From NCBI GenBank assembly GCA_905182995.1, contig CAJJDP010000098.1, positions 249,069 to 313,068 on the forward strand: DNA of 64,000 nt, read 5' to 3'. This document shows positions 12,847 through 23,310 of this stretch, in pieces. Within the stretch, counting starts at the first letter, position 1. Each line of letters starts with the position of its first letter. The stretch is from Paramecium octaurelia. Taxonomy: Eukaryota; Ciliophora; Oligohymenophorea; Peniculida; Parameciidae. The position numbers were made by a program, and so were the translations under genes. The notes below the pieces were generated by a model, which saw nothing but the letters and a program-made list of their open reading frames with translations, did not search any database and was not told where the DNA came from.

Positions 12847-13101
12847 ATGGGAATCTGTCAAAGTTCAAATAATAAACTGAATAAAATTGAAAAGAATAAA
12901 CATAATGGAGGGAAATCCACTTCAAATACTAATAAAATAGATAAGTCGAATACAGTTAGAATGTTTGACTACAACCAGAATAAAATTGTAGAAGTACCAG
13001 TTTTGGTGCCTGCCACTCAAAATTCCCTTTATTCTAAAAGATAGTCTTAGAGTCCAATTACCAATCCAAATAGTAGGCAACTAATCCCCTAATCCTCATG
13101 A
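12847..13101 (+). CDS. small N-myristoylated protein (84 aa)
   Basis: An intronless frame from ATG 12847 to TGA 13099-13101, starting MGICQSSNNKLNK. Gly2 with Ser/Thr-like residue 6 is the N-myristoyltransferase consensus, and Cys4 is a likely palmitoylation site, so the protein is probably membrane-anchored. The rest is Asn/Ser/Lys-rich and low in complexity. The C-terminal third contains VPVLVPATQNSLYSKR and ends in Gln/Ser/Pro residues, three of the glutamines being TAA/TAG. No catalytic domain is present. It lies 83 nt after the preceding gene on the same strand. Family unknown. Confidence 0.65.
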
Positions 13102-13184
13102 TTATATATTAATTATCTTCTTATATATAGTATTATTTTACTGAATCGTTTTGTTGCACTTCCTGTTAGCCTATAATTTCAAAT

Positions 13185-13345
13185 ATGATTAAAAATAACT
13201 CCCACTCTTTCAAACGTGATGATATTCAATCAAAAACAAAGAGAATTTAATGATTCTTATTATTTGTCAATCAACGGAGGAAAAATTCAATGCTCCCTCA
13301 TTCATAGGGGTAGAAGTAGAGAACAAAATGATTGAACGCAATTGA
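13185..13345 (+). CDS. possible microprotein (about 44 aa)
   Basis: ATG 13185 plus a candidate 26-nt intron (13215-13240, ends AAG) gives a 44-residue product ending at TGA 13343-13345 (C-terminus VEVENKMIERN). A second overlapping frame in the same stretch is also open, so the evidence is weak. Upstream (13102-13184) and downstream (13346-13475) show nothing else. Confidence 0.25.
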
Positions 13346-13475
13346 TTTAGATTAGAAAGAAACTGAAATTTTTTAATGTAAATAAAGCTAAATACTTTAA
13401 CTTAAATATTAATGTTTATATAGAATAGATCAAACAATTCTTAGTTTTTATGCAGTTCGTAATTCCTCTTGAAAA

Positions 13476-13862
13476 TCAACGGATAGTCTATAATAGAGTC
13501 TAGATAAGGTGAGGATAGTTTTACTTCTCAACATCTTGAATACAAGAGAAGAGTTTGGAGTCTGGTAATTATTTGAGAGTATCTGCTAATTCATTTATTT
13601 GATTTTCTTTAATTTATAATTACTAATGAAAGTCTAATAAGTGATTCGATGGTGGTTTGATAATTGAAATCTTATCATTGAGTTGCTACAGAACTTAACA
13701 AAGATCTAATTAAGTATCCTCTGAATTATTGGTGAAGAGGGAATAAGAGGCAACAAAATTTAAAAAGGGATCATCTGATTGCTATTCTGAGATTTTTTCA
13801 GATGAGGCTTCTAATTCATCACTCTAATCCACTTATTCAATCTCCAATCTGCGAATATTCAT
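13476..13862 (-). CDS. Gln-rich acidic coiled-coil protein (128 aa)
   Basis: A single uninterrupted frame from ATG 13862 to TGA 13476-13478. It is rich in Gln (mostly TAA/TAG), Asp, Glu and Leu, for example VDQSDELEASSEKISEQQ and LDLCQVLQQLNDKISIIK. A predicted coiled coil covers roughly residues 60-115. No domain was recognised. It is transcribed divergently from the MSH6-like gene with 111 nt between the starts, which must hold both promoters. Longer apparent frames on the opposite strand in this stretch are shadows. Confidence 0.65.
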
Positions 13863-13973
13863 GGTAGTTTGTGGGATTATTACTATAGGCTTTTTATTGC
13901 TCTCTGATGACATTAAGGATGGAGACAAAAAATTTAAAATTAAATTAAAGAAATATTTTGGTAGCAAATCAAA

Positions 13974-16900
13974 ATGCGTAAGAATAAAGAAGCAAATGAT
14001 GATGACATGCTCTTTGAGATATCTAAGGAGCAACATAAGAAGAAATCGAATAAGAGAAATCAATCTACAAGCAGAGCAAAAAATGATGACGATGATCATC
14101 ACAATGATAACACTCCTGAAGCATCAAAAGGATAAACTTCTACTTAACATTAAATTGAAGATGAGAAGTAGAACAAAAATAGATAGTCTAATCAAAGATA
14201 GAAATCAAAGGGAGCAAACTAAGATAAACAACCTAAAAAATCTGAATAATAAGAATAAGAATCACATTATAAGGAAAAATAACATACGAAAAGAGATGAA
14301 GAGTATTTTAAATTGGCTCAATAAGCATTACCCATATTCATGCAACCTGAAAATATTAGAGATTCTAAAGGGAGAAAACCGATCGAACCAAATTACAATC
14401 CTTCTACAATAGACATTCCTAATTATCAATATGAAAAATTGTCACCAATATTCAAGTAATATTGGAATGTAAAGAAAAATAATTTTGATTTCATTGCATT
14501 CTTTAGATGTGGGAGTTGGGTAGCTGTGCTTTACAATGATGCTATTATTATTGCTTAAATGTTCAATCGTTATCTTGGATTCTGGGGAAAAGATACACCT
14601 TGTTTAACTGTCTATGATAATCAATTGCCAATATATTAGAGGGCTTTGTTAGAGAAAGGATACAAAATCATGATTATTGATCAATCGGAATTTTCAGAAA
14701 AGACTAACAAAGATGATGGAGAAATTATTAAAAGAGAAATCACTTCAATGATAACCAGAGGTACTCTATAAGACTTAGGAGACACAGATTCTTATGAATA
14801 AAGAAATTTATTAGTATTGGTTTTTTCAAATGCACCAGTTAATTCGAAAGGTCACTCATATATTTACGGAGTCTCAATTGTTGATTGCACTACTAACCAA
14901 TTTTCTTTTGATTAATTCTATGATGATGCATAATCCAATCATCTAAGATCTGTTATTTATAATACTAAACCCCTCGAAGTCATCTTATGTAGAATTCCGT
15001 ATGAGATTGAACAGATTATCAAGTATAAATATCATCAAAATATCAATATAGAAATATATGTCACCCTACTGTTGTCATTTCCTAAATACCCTTCAGTGAT
15101 TGTTAGTTTATCTTTGGTCAATTAAAAATTGAATATTTGGAATTACACAACCAACAAACTAACAATTAATCAAAATAATTAGATGGTCAACCTTTCCAGG
15201 TTCAACAATATTAATCTGAATAAATAATGAATATTGATTAAATATCAAAATAAGAGATTAGAGAAAACTAAGGTGCTGAGAATTGTTAATTGAGTTCGGA
15301 TTATCCAACACTATTGATAGAATTGGAGACATAGTTTAATCATGAAAAAAAGTTATTAAACAAGGAAGATAATGAATCTAATTTTTATTCCTATTATTAT
15401 GCTCTTCAATCATTCTATATTTTATTAAGTTATCTGAGATAACTTCTAATTAGCAATTCAGTTTACAGAAGGGGTAAGTTCAATTTCCTAGATTCGAATA
15501 TGATCAGTATCACTCATCTTTATTTAGATTCATAAACATTAGAAAGTTTAGAAATCTTTAATGTAAATCTTAAAACCAAAGCGACTACTTCAGACAGTTT
15601 ATTCAGTTATTTGGACCGATGTGCTACTTATTCTGGTAAAAGACTCCTCACTAAATGGGTTTAGAGTCCATTATAGAATTATAATTCGATTATTGAAAGA
15701 TAACAATGCGTTTAAGAACTTTGCAATTTTCTACCTTAATGCTATGAATTCCAGAAGAAAATTTGTTCATTACCAGATCTAGAGCGTGCAATCACTAGAT
15801 GTTTCAATACAATTCATTCACACAAATTAAAAGCAGTACCATATGGTAGAGGTGAAAGTATAGGGAAATCTAAGTTGAAGGAAATTAAGAATGTGTTGAG
15901 CAATGTCAGATAAGCTGCAGAAGTATTCAAGATATTTGATCATGATATGAAAAATTTTAAATGTTAAAAATTGAAGGACATCTTTAATTATCAATAAAAT
16001 ACTTAAATTTTAAAATAATCACTCGATGATTTAGAAAAATATCTGATTATGGAGGATAATGAACCAAAACCTATTTAAGGGGTCAGTTAAGAATATGATG
16101 AGACATTGACTAAAATAACTGAGATCACCGATTCACTTTAAGATGAACTTGAAAAGTGGAAGAACAAATTGAAATGTCCTGACATCATTTACTATCATAC
16201 AAAATTAAGATATCAAATATAAATACCTGAAAACCAATTGTAAAAAGTGTAAAAACCGAAAGAATTTATAATCACTTCAAAAACACCAGAATATGAAAGG
16301 TTTTAGTCTCCATTTATAGAAGAATAACTGCATTAGTTAAGATTATTAGAAGATGAACTTTCCTAAAAGTTACTTCCCTTTATAAATTAATATTTTACTA
16401 AATTTTATTCCTATAGGAAAGAATTCCTTCAATTAATTTCGAATATCTCAGAAGCAGATTGTCTGTATGTTTATTAATTTATTTCTTAGGATTTCTTTAG
16501 CAATAGTATCAAATTAGTAGAAGAATGTTTCATGTTTTCCAAAAATATAAAAAGATTCTGATTAGAGAGAATTTAAACTTATTGAAGCGTATCATCCATG
16601 TCTACTAAAAGATAAAAGTGTAGAATGGGTGCCAAACACAATCAAATTTAGTGATTCTATTGATACTATCTTATTAACAGGTCCAAACATGAGTGGCAAA
16701 TCCACTTTGTTGAGATTAATAGGAGTTTCTATCATCTTAGCATAAATTGGATGTGCAGTGCCAGCAAAGTCATTTTCTTTAACTCCCTTTGATAGGATTT
16801 TCTGTAGACTTGGAGCTGCAGATAGAATATTAGAAGGAAAATCCACTTTTTTCATAGAGCTCGAAGAAACAAAAACAATACTAGATCATTCTACTTCTAA

Positions 16901-17306
16901 GAGTTTTGTTATCATAGATGAATTAGGAAGAGGAACCTCAACATATGATGGTATAGCTCTGGCCTCCGCAGTTCTAAGATATTTATCAGATAAAATCAAA
17001 CCCTTGACTATATTTGCTACACATTATCACATCTTATTGGATGAATTTGAATTGTTTAAGAATATCAACCAGTGTGTTATGTTATATTATTAGGATAAGG
17101 ATTAAATTACCTTTAAATACAAATTAGTGGAAGGAGTTGCTGAAAGGAGTTTTGCTACCAATGTAGCATAGAGAGCTGGTATACCATAAGAAGTTATTTA
17201 AACAGCCAAATTAATGGAAACAAAGATCACAAAAGAAGAGTCCAATCTTAAAAAGAATAGAGTGATTCTTTAAAAGTTTAATCAAATCTTAACAGAGCTA
17301 ATATGA
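13974..17306 (+). CDS. MutS homologue, MSH6-like, with a diverged mismatch-sensing motif
   Basis: About 1,084 aa. The N-terminus is low-complexity and Lys/Gln-rich (residues 1-150). MutS domain I follows (FDFIAFFRCGSWVAVLYNDA). The connector and core domains come next (LFSYLDRCATYSGKRLLTKW, then SPL; LPDLERAITR). The ATPase domain has Walker A TGPNMSGKST (about 16.69 kb), the stretch FFIELEET and Walker B VIIDELGRGTSTYDG (about 16.92 kb), then the H-loop ATHYH. Family role: MSH6 pairs with MSH2 to bind mispairs. The key Phe-X-Glu of domain I is replaced by Trp-X-Ala here, so canonical mismatch recognition is doubtful. A 29-nt intron lies at 15023-15051. A second frame change near 16.52-16.57 kb needs another intron, with 49 nt as the best fit. 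Start chosen at the first ATG after the divergent promoter. Confidence 0.9.
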
Positions 17307-17390
17307 GCATAGATTGATTATTGACACTAAAACATTTATTTTATAGCAGTTTGATATCAATTTTTATTAAACTCTTGGTTTTGTATTATT

Positions 17391-17995
17391 GCATTTAAGA
17401 AATCTAAGAATGGTGGTGTTTAATGAGTTATAGTGCTTCAGCTAAGACTTTAATTCTTACTGAACAGAAGACTCAGGATTATAGAAAATATATAATTACG
17501 AGAATATCATCATTTATTTTAAGATTGGCTGAAGAATTATTATTTTAAGTTGTTAATCTATCATAATTTAGAAATGAATGTTATTATTTTTAAGAGTCTT
17601 GATCTATATAAGGTTTGATTAAAGCATCAAATATATATAATCTTAAAGTATTTAAGAAATCACACATTTCTTTAATACTTATCTATGTTATATACATAGT
17701 TTTCAGTATTAGATTTAACTTATCTTAATGATTTATTAATTTTATGTTTTTATTCATCTGTAATTTCAATAAAAGCAGCTCTAAGTTCACCAGAAATCAG
17801 TTAATAAATCTAATGCTTCATTTAAATGTCAGCAGCTTCCCATTAAGTATTCTCAATCTACTACCAAATGTCCAATCTTTTATTATGTTAATTCCTCAAT
17901 CTACTATTACACACCTCTATTCCTATATTAATCCATCACCCCCTAATTACTTATCTCATCATAATATCTTACTTTTCAATCTTTGTACATGTGGT
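17391..17995 (-). repeat. dispersed repeat copy 1 (decayed gene remnant)
   Basis: About 600 nt that match 37121-37660 in inverted orientation with a few substitutions per line. Relative to copy 2 it carries about 84 extra nt (about 17.50-17.58 kb) and lacks about 8 nt in the coding part. Read on the minus strand it contains remnants of the same protein as copy 2, but the frame is broken. It starts shortly after the 3' end of the MSH6-like gene. The remaining stretch to 18249 shows nothing recognisable. Confidence 0.8.
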
Positions 17996-18249
17996 AACAC
18001 AAATCAGAGTTATTAAACAATTTTTTAATATGCCATTGAATTATTTTTTATAAATTATAATGTTTGTTTAAATTCTCGTTTTATTGAAATGATTAAAAGA
18101 TACAATAAAATATTGAAATTATTGTTTCATAATTTCATGCTTCTAACCATAACTAGACCGAGTCATGTGTTTAACATCTATAAAATGAATATGATACATA
18201 GATATTATTATAAATATTTAATTACATTTTAGTCAATAAATGAGGATTA

Positions 18250-19488
18250 TCAATTAGGAGTGATAATTCCTGTTACAATATTAAAGCTTCGTTTTTTTGG
18301 AACATATCTTTAATTCAAATGAACAATCGGGTTGTTTGTATTTAGTTTCGAATTTCTGGATTTTTGAGATGGAGTGGAGACCTAGACTTATTGCTACTAT
18401 TGTTATGGAACTTATTAATTTAAAGCATTTGAGGCCTATTTAGATTATTTGGATTATTTTGTATGTTTGGAACTCTCAGATTTAGTTCCATCTTATACAT
18501 TATCTTAGACAGGGGAGAGAATTGTATGATTATGATTAATAATCTTTTGCTGCTATTGTAATAATTAATACTTTAGGAGATCCCTATCGAGTAATTCTAA
18601 TTGTTTTTTACGTTCTATTGGATAATAATTATCTTAATAAATCCTTGGTAATTTACTTTAAGATGGATTTTGTAGTAGTATCAACTCTGTTGGATTGCTC
18701 TATTACTATTATTTTCTATCTAATAACAATTCATAATTCTCGGTCTCATATTATTTATATGCTTGATAATTCTTGAGTTTATTCTCCATCATCCTTTGCT
18801 TTTCGAATTCTATCTTCTATTCCACTTTTTACCTTTCTTCAATCTTCTTTAATCTCATCTCTTCCAATTATTTTTATTTTTATTCAAGCTGTTTTTACAA
18901 TTCTTCTTGATATTTCTTTGTATCAACTTTAGTTCTATTTTATTCATTAGTTAATGTTGGAATGGATGTTTGAGCATTTTGTTATTACTCCTATCTTAAT
19001 TTTCTTTTATTGTAGATCATATCATCATATGTAACTTTTAATAATTTTGCTTCTTCTTCTTTTTTTTATTTTTTTTCTTCGATACTTTTCATCTCCTTCA
19101 TCTATTCCTGTCTAATGAATTCCTTATCTAATTGTTAGTTATTATATGATCTCTCCAAATTCATTTTCTTTTTAATCATCAGATTATTAAGGTTATCCAA
19201 ACTAGTCTGAATTTACTTGATCTTTCTTTCTTCTATTTCCTTTAATTTCTTGGATTCTCTCTATCTTAAAGTTTCCAACATTATAGATTCCAGTTGTTGA
19301 TTAAAATTTTGTTGCACTTATTTCTTCTATTGATGAAGCATCATGTCAGTTTACAATTCCTATTTATACCTCTACTTTCTTAATTCTTGATCCTATTTGA
19401 ATTGAAAGTCATTCTGTTGTTTCTCTTGCCATTAATTCTCTAGCACTTTCGACCAATAAGGGTATTATTATTGTTATGACTATATCAT
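18250..19488 (-). CDS. Gln/Lys/Glu-rich coiled-coil protein (412 aa)
   Basis: One intronless frame from ATG 19488 (MIQSQQQQYPYWSKVLENQ) to TGA 18250-18252. It is dominated by long charged helices (for example RESKKLKEIEERKIKQIQ; LEEMRLKKIEERQKVEQKIE), so an extended coiled coil covers about residues 15-290. The C-terminal 110 residues are Ser/Gln-rich and probably disordered, ending near VPKKRSFNIVTGIITPN. Similar Paramecium proteins are cytoskeletal or basal-body associated, but that is only an analogy. It ends a compact minus-strand run, 31 nt from the next gene. Dozens of TAA/TAG codons as Gln confirm the code. Confidence 0.75.
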
Positions 19489-19519
19489 ATATATTTTAAT
19501 TTATTTTAATGTTATCAAC

Positions 19520-20023
19520 TCAAGCCTTCGATAATGCTTATTCAAATTCATGAATCCATGCTGTCCGACTATTATGAGAATTCAATTTTGCCATAATCAA
19601 TCCGCCAATAAAAAATACTATTGGAACTACGATGACAGCCGTCAATCCTTAAGTAGAAAGCTCAGTATCTATGTTTTCAGGTTGGCAACAACAGGCATCT
19701 GTTCCTATATCTGAAAATTCTTTTAATGCAGTGCAGTAATATTTCTCATATCTTGTATCAGTAGATAGTTTCTTAGCTTCCGCACTTTATTATATAACAT
19801 CCAACGTTGTTGGTTCAGGGAAATCAGCTACCTATATTGATTAACAGAATTGCGGCCATGTTAATGATAAAGTTACTGAAGAATATATAGGCTACTTATA
19901 ATATAAGATTGGGCAAGTGTCTAAATCTATGTAAATATATTAGGCATCCTTTCTATACAACACGATATTGCCTTGTGTCTCAACTTCTGATTTAACTTAA
20001 AAAAATAATAATAATAAAATCAT
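19520..20023 (-). CDS. type I membrane protein with signal peptide (167 aa)
   Basis: An intronless frame from ATG 20023 to TGA 19520-19522. The N-terminus MILLLLFFQ is a very short hydrophobic signal. The lumenal/extracellular part has several cysteines, including a CCC cluster (TDACCCQPEN) and YIDLDTCPILYY. One transmembrane helix follows near residues 127-147 (LTAVIVVPIVFFIGGLIMA). A short cytoplasmic tail ends HEFEQALSKA. No family is recognised; a small disulfide-bonded surface or vesicle protein is likely. Only 16 nt separate its start from the upstream gene's stop and 31 nt separate its stop from the next gene, so its promoter must lie inside that gene or be shared. Confidence 0.75.
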
Positions 20024-20039
20024 ATAATTAATATTATTA

Positions 20040-21205
20040 TCATTCTTCAATTATTGCTCCTTAATCCTTACAGGAATAGAACATAGAATTGTTATTTTAA
20101 GGGGTTTCTTTTTTGTAGGAAGAAAACACTTAAGGATTTGTAGTTTAATTAAATATCTCCTTCTATTAAGACAACTACTATTAAATGACTTAATCTCTAA
20201 ATGGGGATTGATATTCTTGTGAAGGATTATTATTTATCTGATTTTACATTTGCAATTACTTTTGCATAGAATATTATTGCATGTATTGTTATTACTATTT
20301 GCTTTCTGATTTGATGAATTCAGCAAGACTGTTTTGTTGTGGTTGTTGAATAAATGGAGATTCACAAAAATTTGGGGTTTCCTTCTTAATTTCCAATTAA
20401 ATTTTTGATTATGATTAGATTTTCATAATCAATTTTGATGAAGATTGGTGTTCAAATATATCCTCATTATTCTGATGAGGATCAAGAAGCATTTCTGGAG
20501 TTTCACAAAGTAAATTGTTTTACTATTCAAGAGATTATTTATTTTTCGAATCTGTTTTGAATAGATTGTCTGAATTAAATACATTTTGATTAGAGTTGTT
20601 AAAAATGTTAAATATATTGTTGGTACTATCATTCATACTATTATTTTCGATGAAGTGAGTGCTTTATTTAATAATGTTATGTGATTTCAATAAATTGATT
20701 GTTTATAACACCTTGGTTTCAGCTTATTCCGTCGTCTGCATAATCGATGCTATTTAAGCGAGCAAGGCATTATTAATAGTTTGTTACTCTTCGATAATAT
20801 TAGGTTGATTTTCATAGATAATGGAATTGTTTATGGATGTGTTTTCTTTATTTATGCCTGCAAATCTCAAGGTGTGTTGTTTCTTCAAAAACAAGGCTAG
20901 GTCATAATTTTCATGGAAGTAACATTTACTAACTTTGTCAATGTCAAATTGCTTCTTCATGTGAAGTTTCTGCATAGCATTTTGGAAGAGCTTGAGATTG
21001 CTTATGTGATCAATTTGTGTTTTAGTTTTTAGTACTATTTTAGTAGGATTCAAGCAAGTTGGATCAATCATATTTAATAGTTTGCAGTATGCCACTCCAT
21101 TGCCCAGTTGTTCTATTTTGGTAAAGTTTGTCTATTGTATTTAGAATGTATTACTTTAAGAAGGGCATTGATCCAATGAAGAATTTCTGATTTTGAATTT
21201 TCCAT
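20040..21205 (-). CDS. EB1-family microtubule plus-end protein with Gln-rich tail
   Basis: The start at 21205 opens the EB1-type calponin-homology domain (residues about 1-115): KSEILHWINALL, then FTKIEQLGNGVAYCKLLNMI, and LKLFQNAMQKLHMKKQFDIDK. These match the EB1 signature (LxWIN, KIEQL, GxAYC). A 23-nt intron (21132-21154, ends TAG) lies inside this domain and restores frame. After the domain comes a short helical stretch (NALLAQIASIMQTTEQAETK) and then about 190 residues of Asn/Gln/Ser-rich sequence ending in IIEE. I do not see a clear C-terminal EB-homology dimerisation domain. Family role: tracks growing microtubule ends and recruits partners. Total 380 aa, longer than typical EB1 (about 270). 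It is divergent from Prp40, with 81 nt between the starts. Confidence 0.87.
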
Positions 21206-21286
21206 TTTATTATTTGATTTTGAATTTATAAATATATCAGTTCATATATTTGCTGCAGGTAATAATTAATTATTAAATATAATTAA

Positions 21287-23240
21287 ATGGATAGCATAGA
21301 GAAGGAAGTAGACAATGAAAGAGGTTATTGGTCAAAACACTCTTCTGCCAATGGACAGACGTATTACTACAATGTGAAGACAGGACAATCTCAGTGGGAT
21401 AAGCCAGAGTGTCTACAGGATGAGGAATCAGAAGTTGAAGAGGAATGGCAATAATACTTGACAGAAGATGGTAAACCATATTGGTACAATCGCATAACGA
21501 GGGAGAGTAAATGGCAGAAGCCAGAAGAGGAGCAATATACGTATGGAAATATAATATTAGTGCAGATCAGGAGAGGAAGAGGACATCATCCCGCCAAATC
21601 CGATCGACTAATTCACTCAATTATTGAAGGATAACAAGATTACATCTAGTGTAAAGTGGGATTCTGTTGTTAAGCAATTGCAAAGCGATTCAAGATGGAA
21701 ATGTATAGGGAGTATCAGTCACAAAAAGAAGATCTATAATCAATATTTGGAAGAGATGAAAAAGCAAGAAAAAGAGGAGAACAAGACCAAGTTGAGCATG
21801 GCAAAGGAGGATTTCATGAAAATGTTGGAGGAACACAAGATCCACATTTCTGACATTAAGTTATGGAAAGTATAAAGTTATCTTGTTACAGATGCAAGAT
21901 GGAAAGCTATCCCTGATGAAAAGGAAAGGGAAAATTTATTCCAGGATTATTTAGATAAGTTATATAAATAAGAGTAAGAGTAGATGAAGGAGAACCGCAA
22001 AACTACCACTGAGGATTTCAGAAAGAGGTTACAAAGACATATAGAAATAGGAGTCTTAAATCATAGTTCCACTTGGGAGGAGTGCTTAAAGTTATTCAGT
22101 TAAGATAGACTCTTGTAGTAGATGTTGCCAATCGATGCCCTCGGTGTCTTTGAGGAGGTACATTATCTCTTTATTTAGGTCATTAATCCTCTCTATGAAC
22201 AATGGAGATAGTCAATCATCTCAAAATACAGGTAGAATAGGATCAACTTCAGGGAATTGCTCTAAGAACACCTGGCGGAAGGCTTGTTGACACACAAGAC
22301 TAAATGGGGTTAATTTGTATAGACAATATAATAAGATGATAGATTTATTTGCATGCTTGGATAACCAGGCTCTCAGCCTCATGAGTTGTTTTAAGATTTC
22401 ATATCACATCTAAAGCAGAACCACTAGTTGTATAAATCCGAGTTAAAGATGCATCTCTAACAAAAGGGAGTAAAGGTGTTAACCAATGTCAGCTTTGAGG
22501 ACGTGGATGCTTACTTTGTTGATAATCAGATTTGGATGAAAATGCCATCACATGAGAAAAAATATTATTATCGTTACTTCCAAGAAAACATTAAGTAGTC
22601 ATCCAACATTTAAAGCAAACGATATAAAAAGATGTGTAAAAGATACATTAAATTATTAAAATCATTGCCTGATTACAAATCTTATGAGGAGATGTTACCA
22701 ATCATCAATTAAAAGATTCAAGAGAATCCAAAACTTGCTGGATTGGTCGAAGAGCAAAAGAAGGCGCAATACGAATCCTTTGTTTCCAATCTATAGTAAC
22801 TGTAATCATAATAATAACAAACTTAATAATAGCAACTTCCCATTGTGCCTATAGTTAGTTAATAATAATAATAACAATAAATCTAATAATAATAATAATA
22901 ATAACAATAATAACAATAACAACAATCTACATAAATTCAAGAGGAGCCTATATAATAATAATAGACTTCTGAAAAAGATTAGAGTGAGAGAAAGAAGAAA
23001 AAGAAGAAGGAGAAAAAGGAGAAGAAGGAAAAGAAATCAAAAGAGGAAGGCTCTGTTCGACAAGATCTCAGTTAAGTAGAACCAGAGAAGACTAAAAATA
23101 TAAAATAGGAACATGAACCTGAACCTGAACCAGGAGAAATTTAGCCCAATTACGATTTTAATGATTAAGAGAAATCTAAGAGCAAAGGAAAGAAGCATCG
23201 TAAAAGTCATTATAAGAGCAAGAAACATCACAAATAATGA
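21287..23240 (+). CDS. PRP40: Prp40-like U1 snRNP splicing factor (WW + FF domains)
   Basis: 642 aa. Two WW domains at residues about 8-40 and 50-82 (YWSKHSSANGQTYYYNVKTG followed by QWDKP; YLTEDGKPYWYNRITRESKW). FF domains follow along about residues 90-490 (for example VKWDSVVKQL, ARWKAIPDEKERENLFQDYL, STWEECLKLF). A Gln tract (about 22.8-22.98 kb) comes next, and a Lys/Glu-rich basic tail ending in KKHRKSHYKSKKHHK. One 25-nt intron at 21541-21565 (ends CAG) gives an exact frame. Family role: Prp40 bridges the U1 snRNP at the 5' splice site with branch-point proteins during early spliceosome assembly. It lies in the same orientation as the downstream beta-propeller and LUC7 genes. The related CA150/TCERG1 family is the alternative, but two WW plus FF at this size favours Prp40. 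Confidence 0.9.
22859..22926 (+). repeat. polyglutamine-coding TAA/CAA microsatellite
   Basis: An in-frame run of almost pure TAA and CAA triplets inside the Prp40 gene. It encodes two Gln runs separated by one Ile, the second 14 residues long. Other Gln clusters lie just before and after (22.79-22.83 and 22.95-22.97 kb). The mixed codons mean a DNA-level AAT/AAC-like repeat gives a uniform Gln tract. Confidence 0.85.
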
Positions 23241-23310
23241 ATATTATTTAATAATAAGATATAAATAACAAGTACCTATTCTGAAATTAAAGAATAAATT
23301 AAATAATTGA

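Noticed and set aside
13861..14412. 183-codon plus-strand frame before the MutS gene
   Set aside because: It overlaps the real MSH6-like frame, which starts at 13974 one frame over and continues into clear MutS motifs. The composition of this frame is Lys/Ile noise.
17744..18016. Plus-strand 90-codon frame similar to a minus frame at 37060-37293
   Set aside because: The similarity is real but comes from the DNA repeat. The better coding evidence (signal peptide, protein-like block) is on the opposite strand of the repeat.
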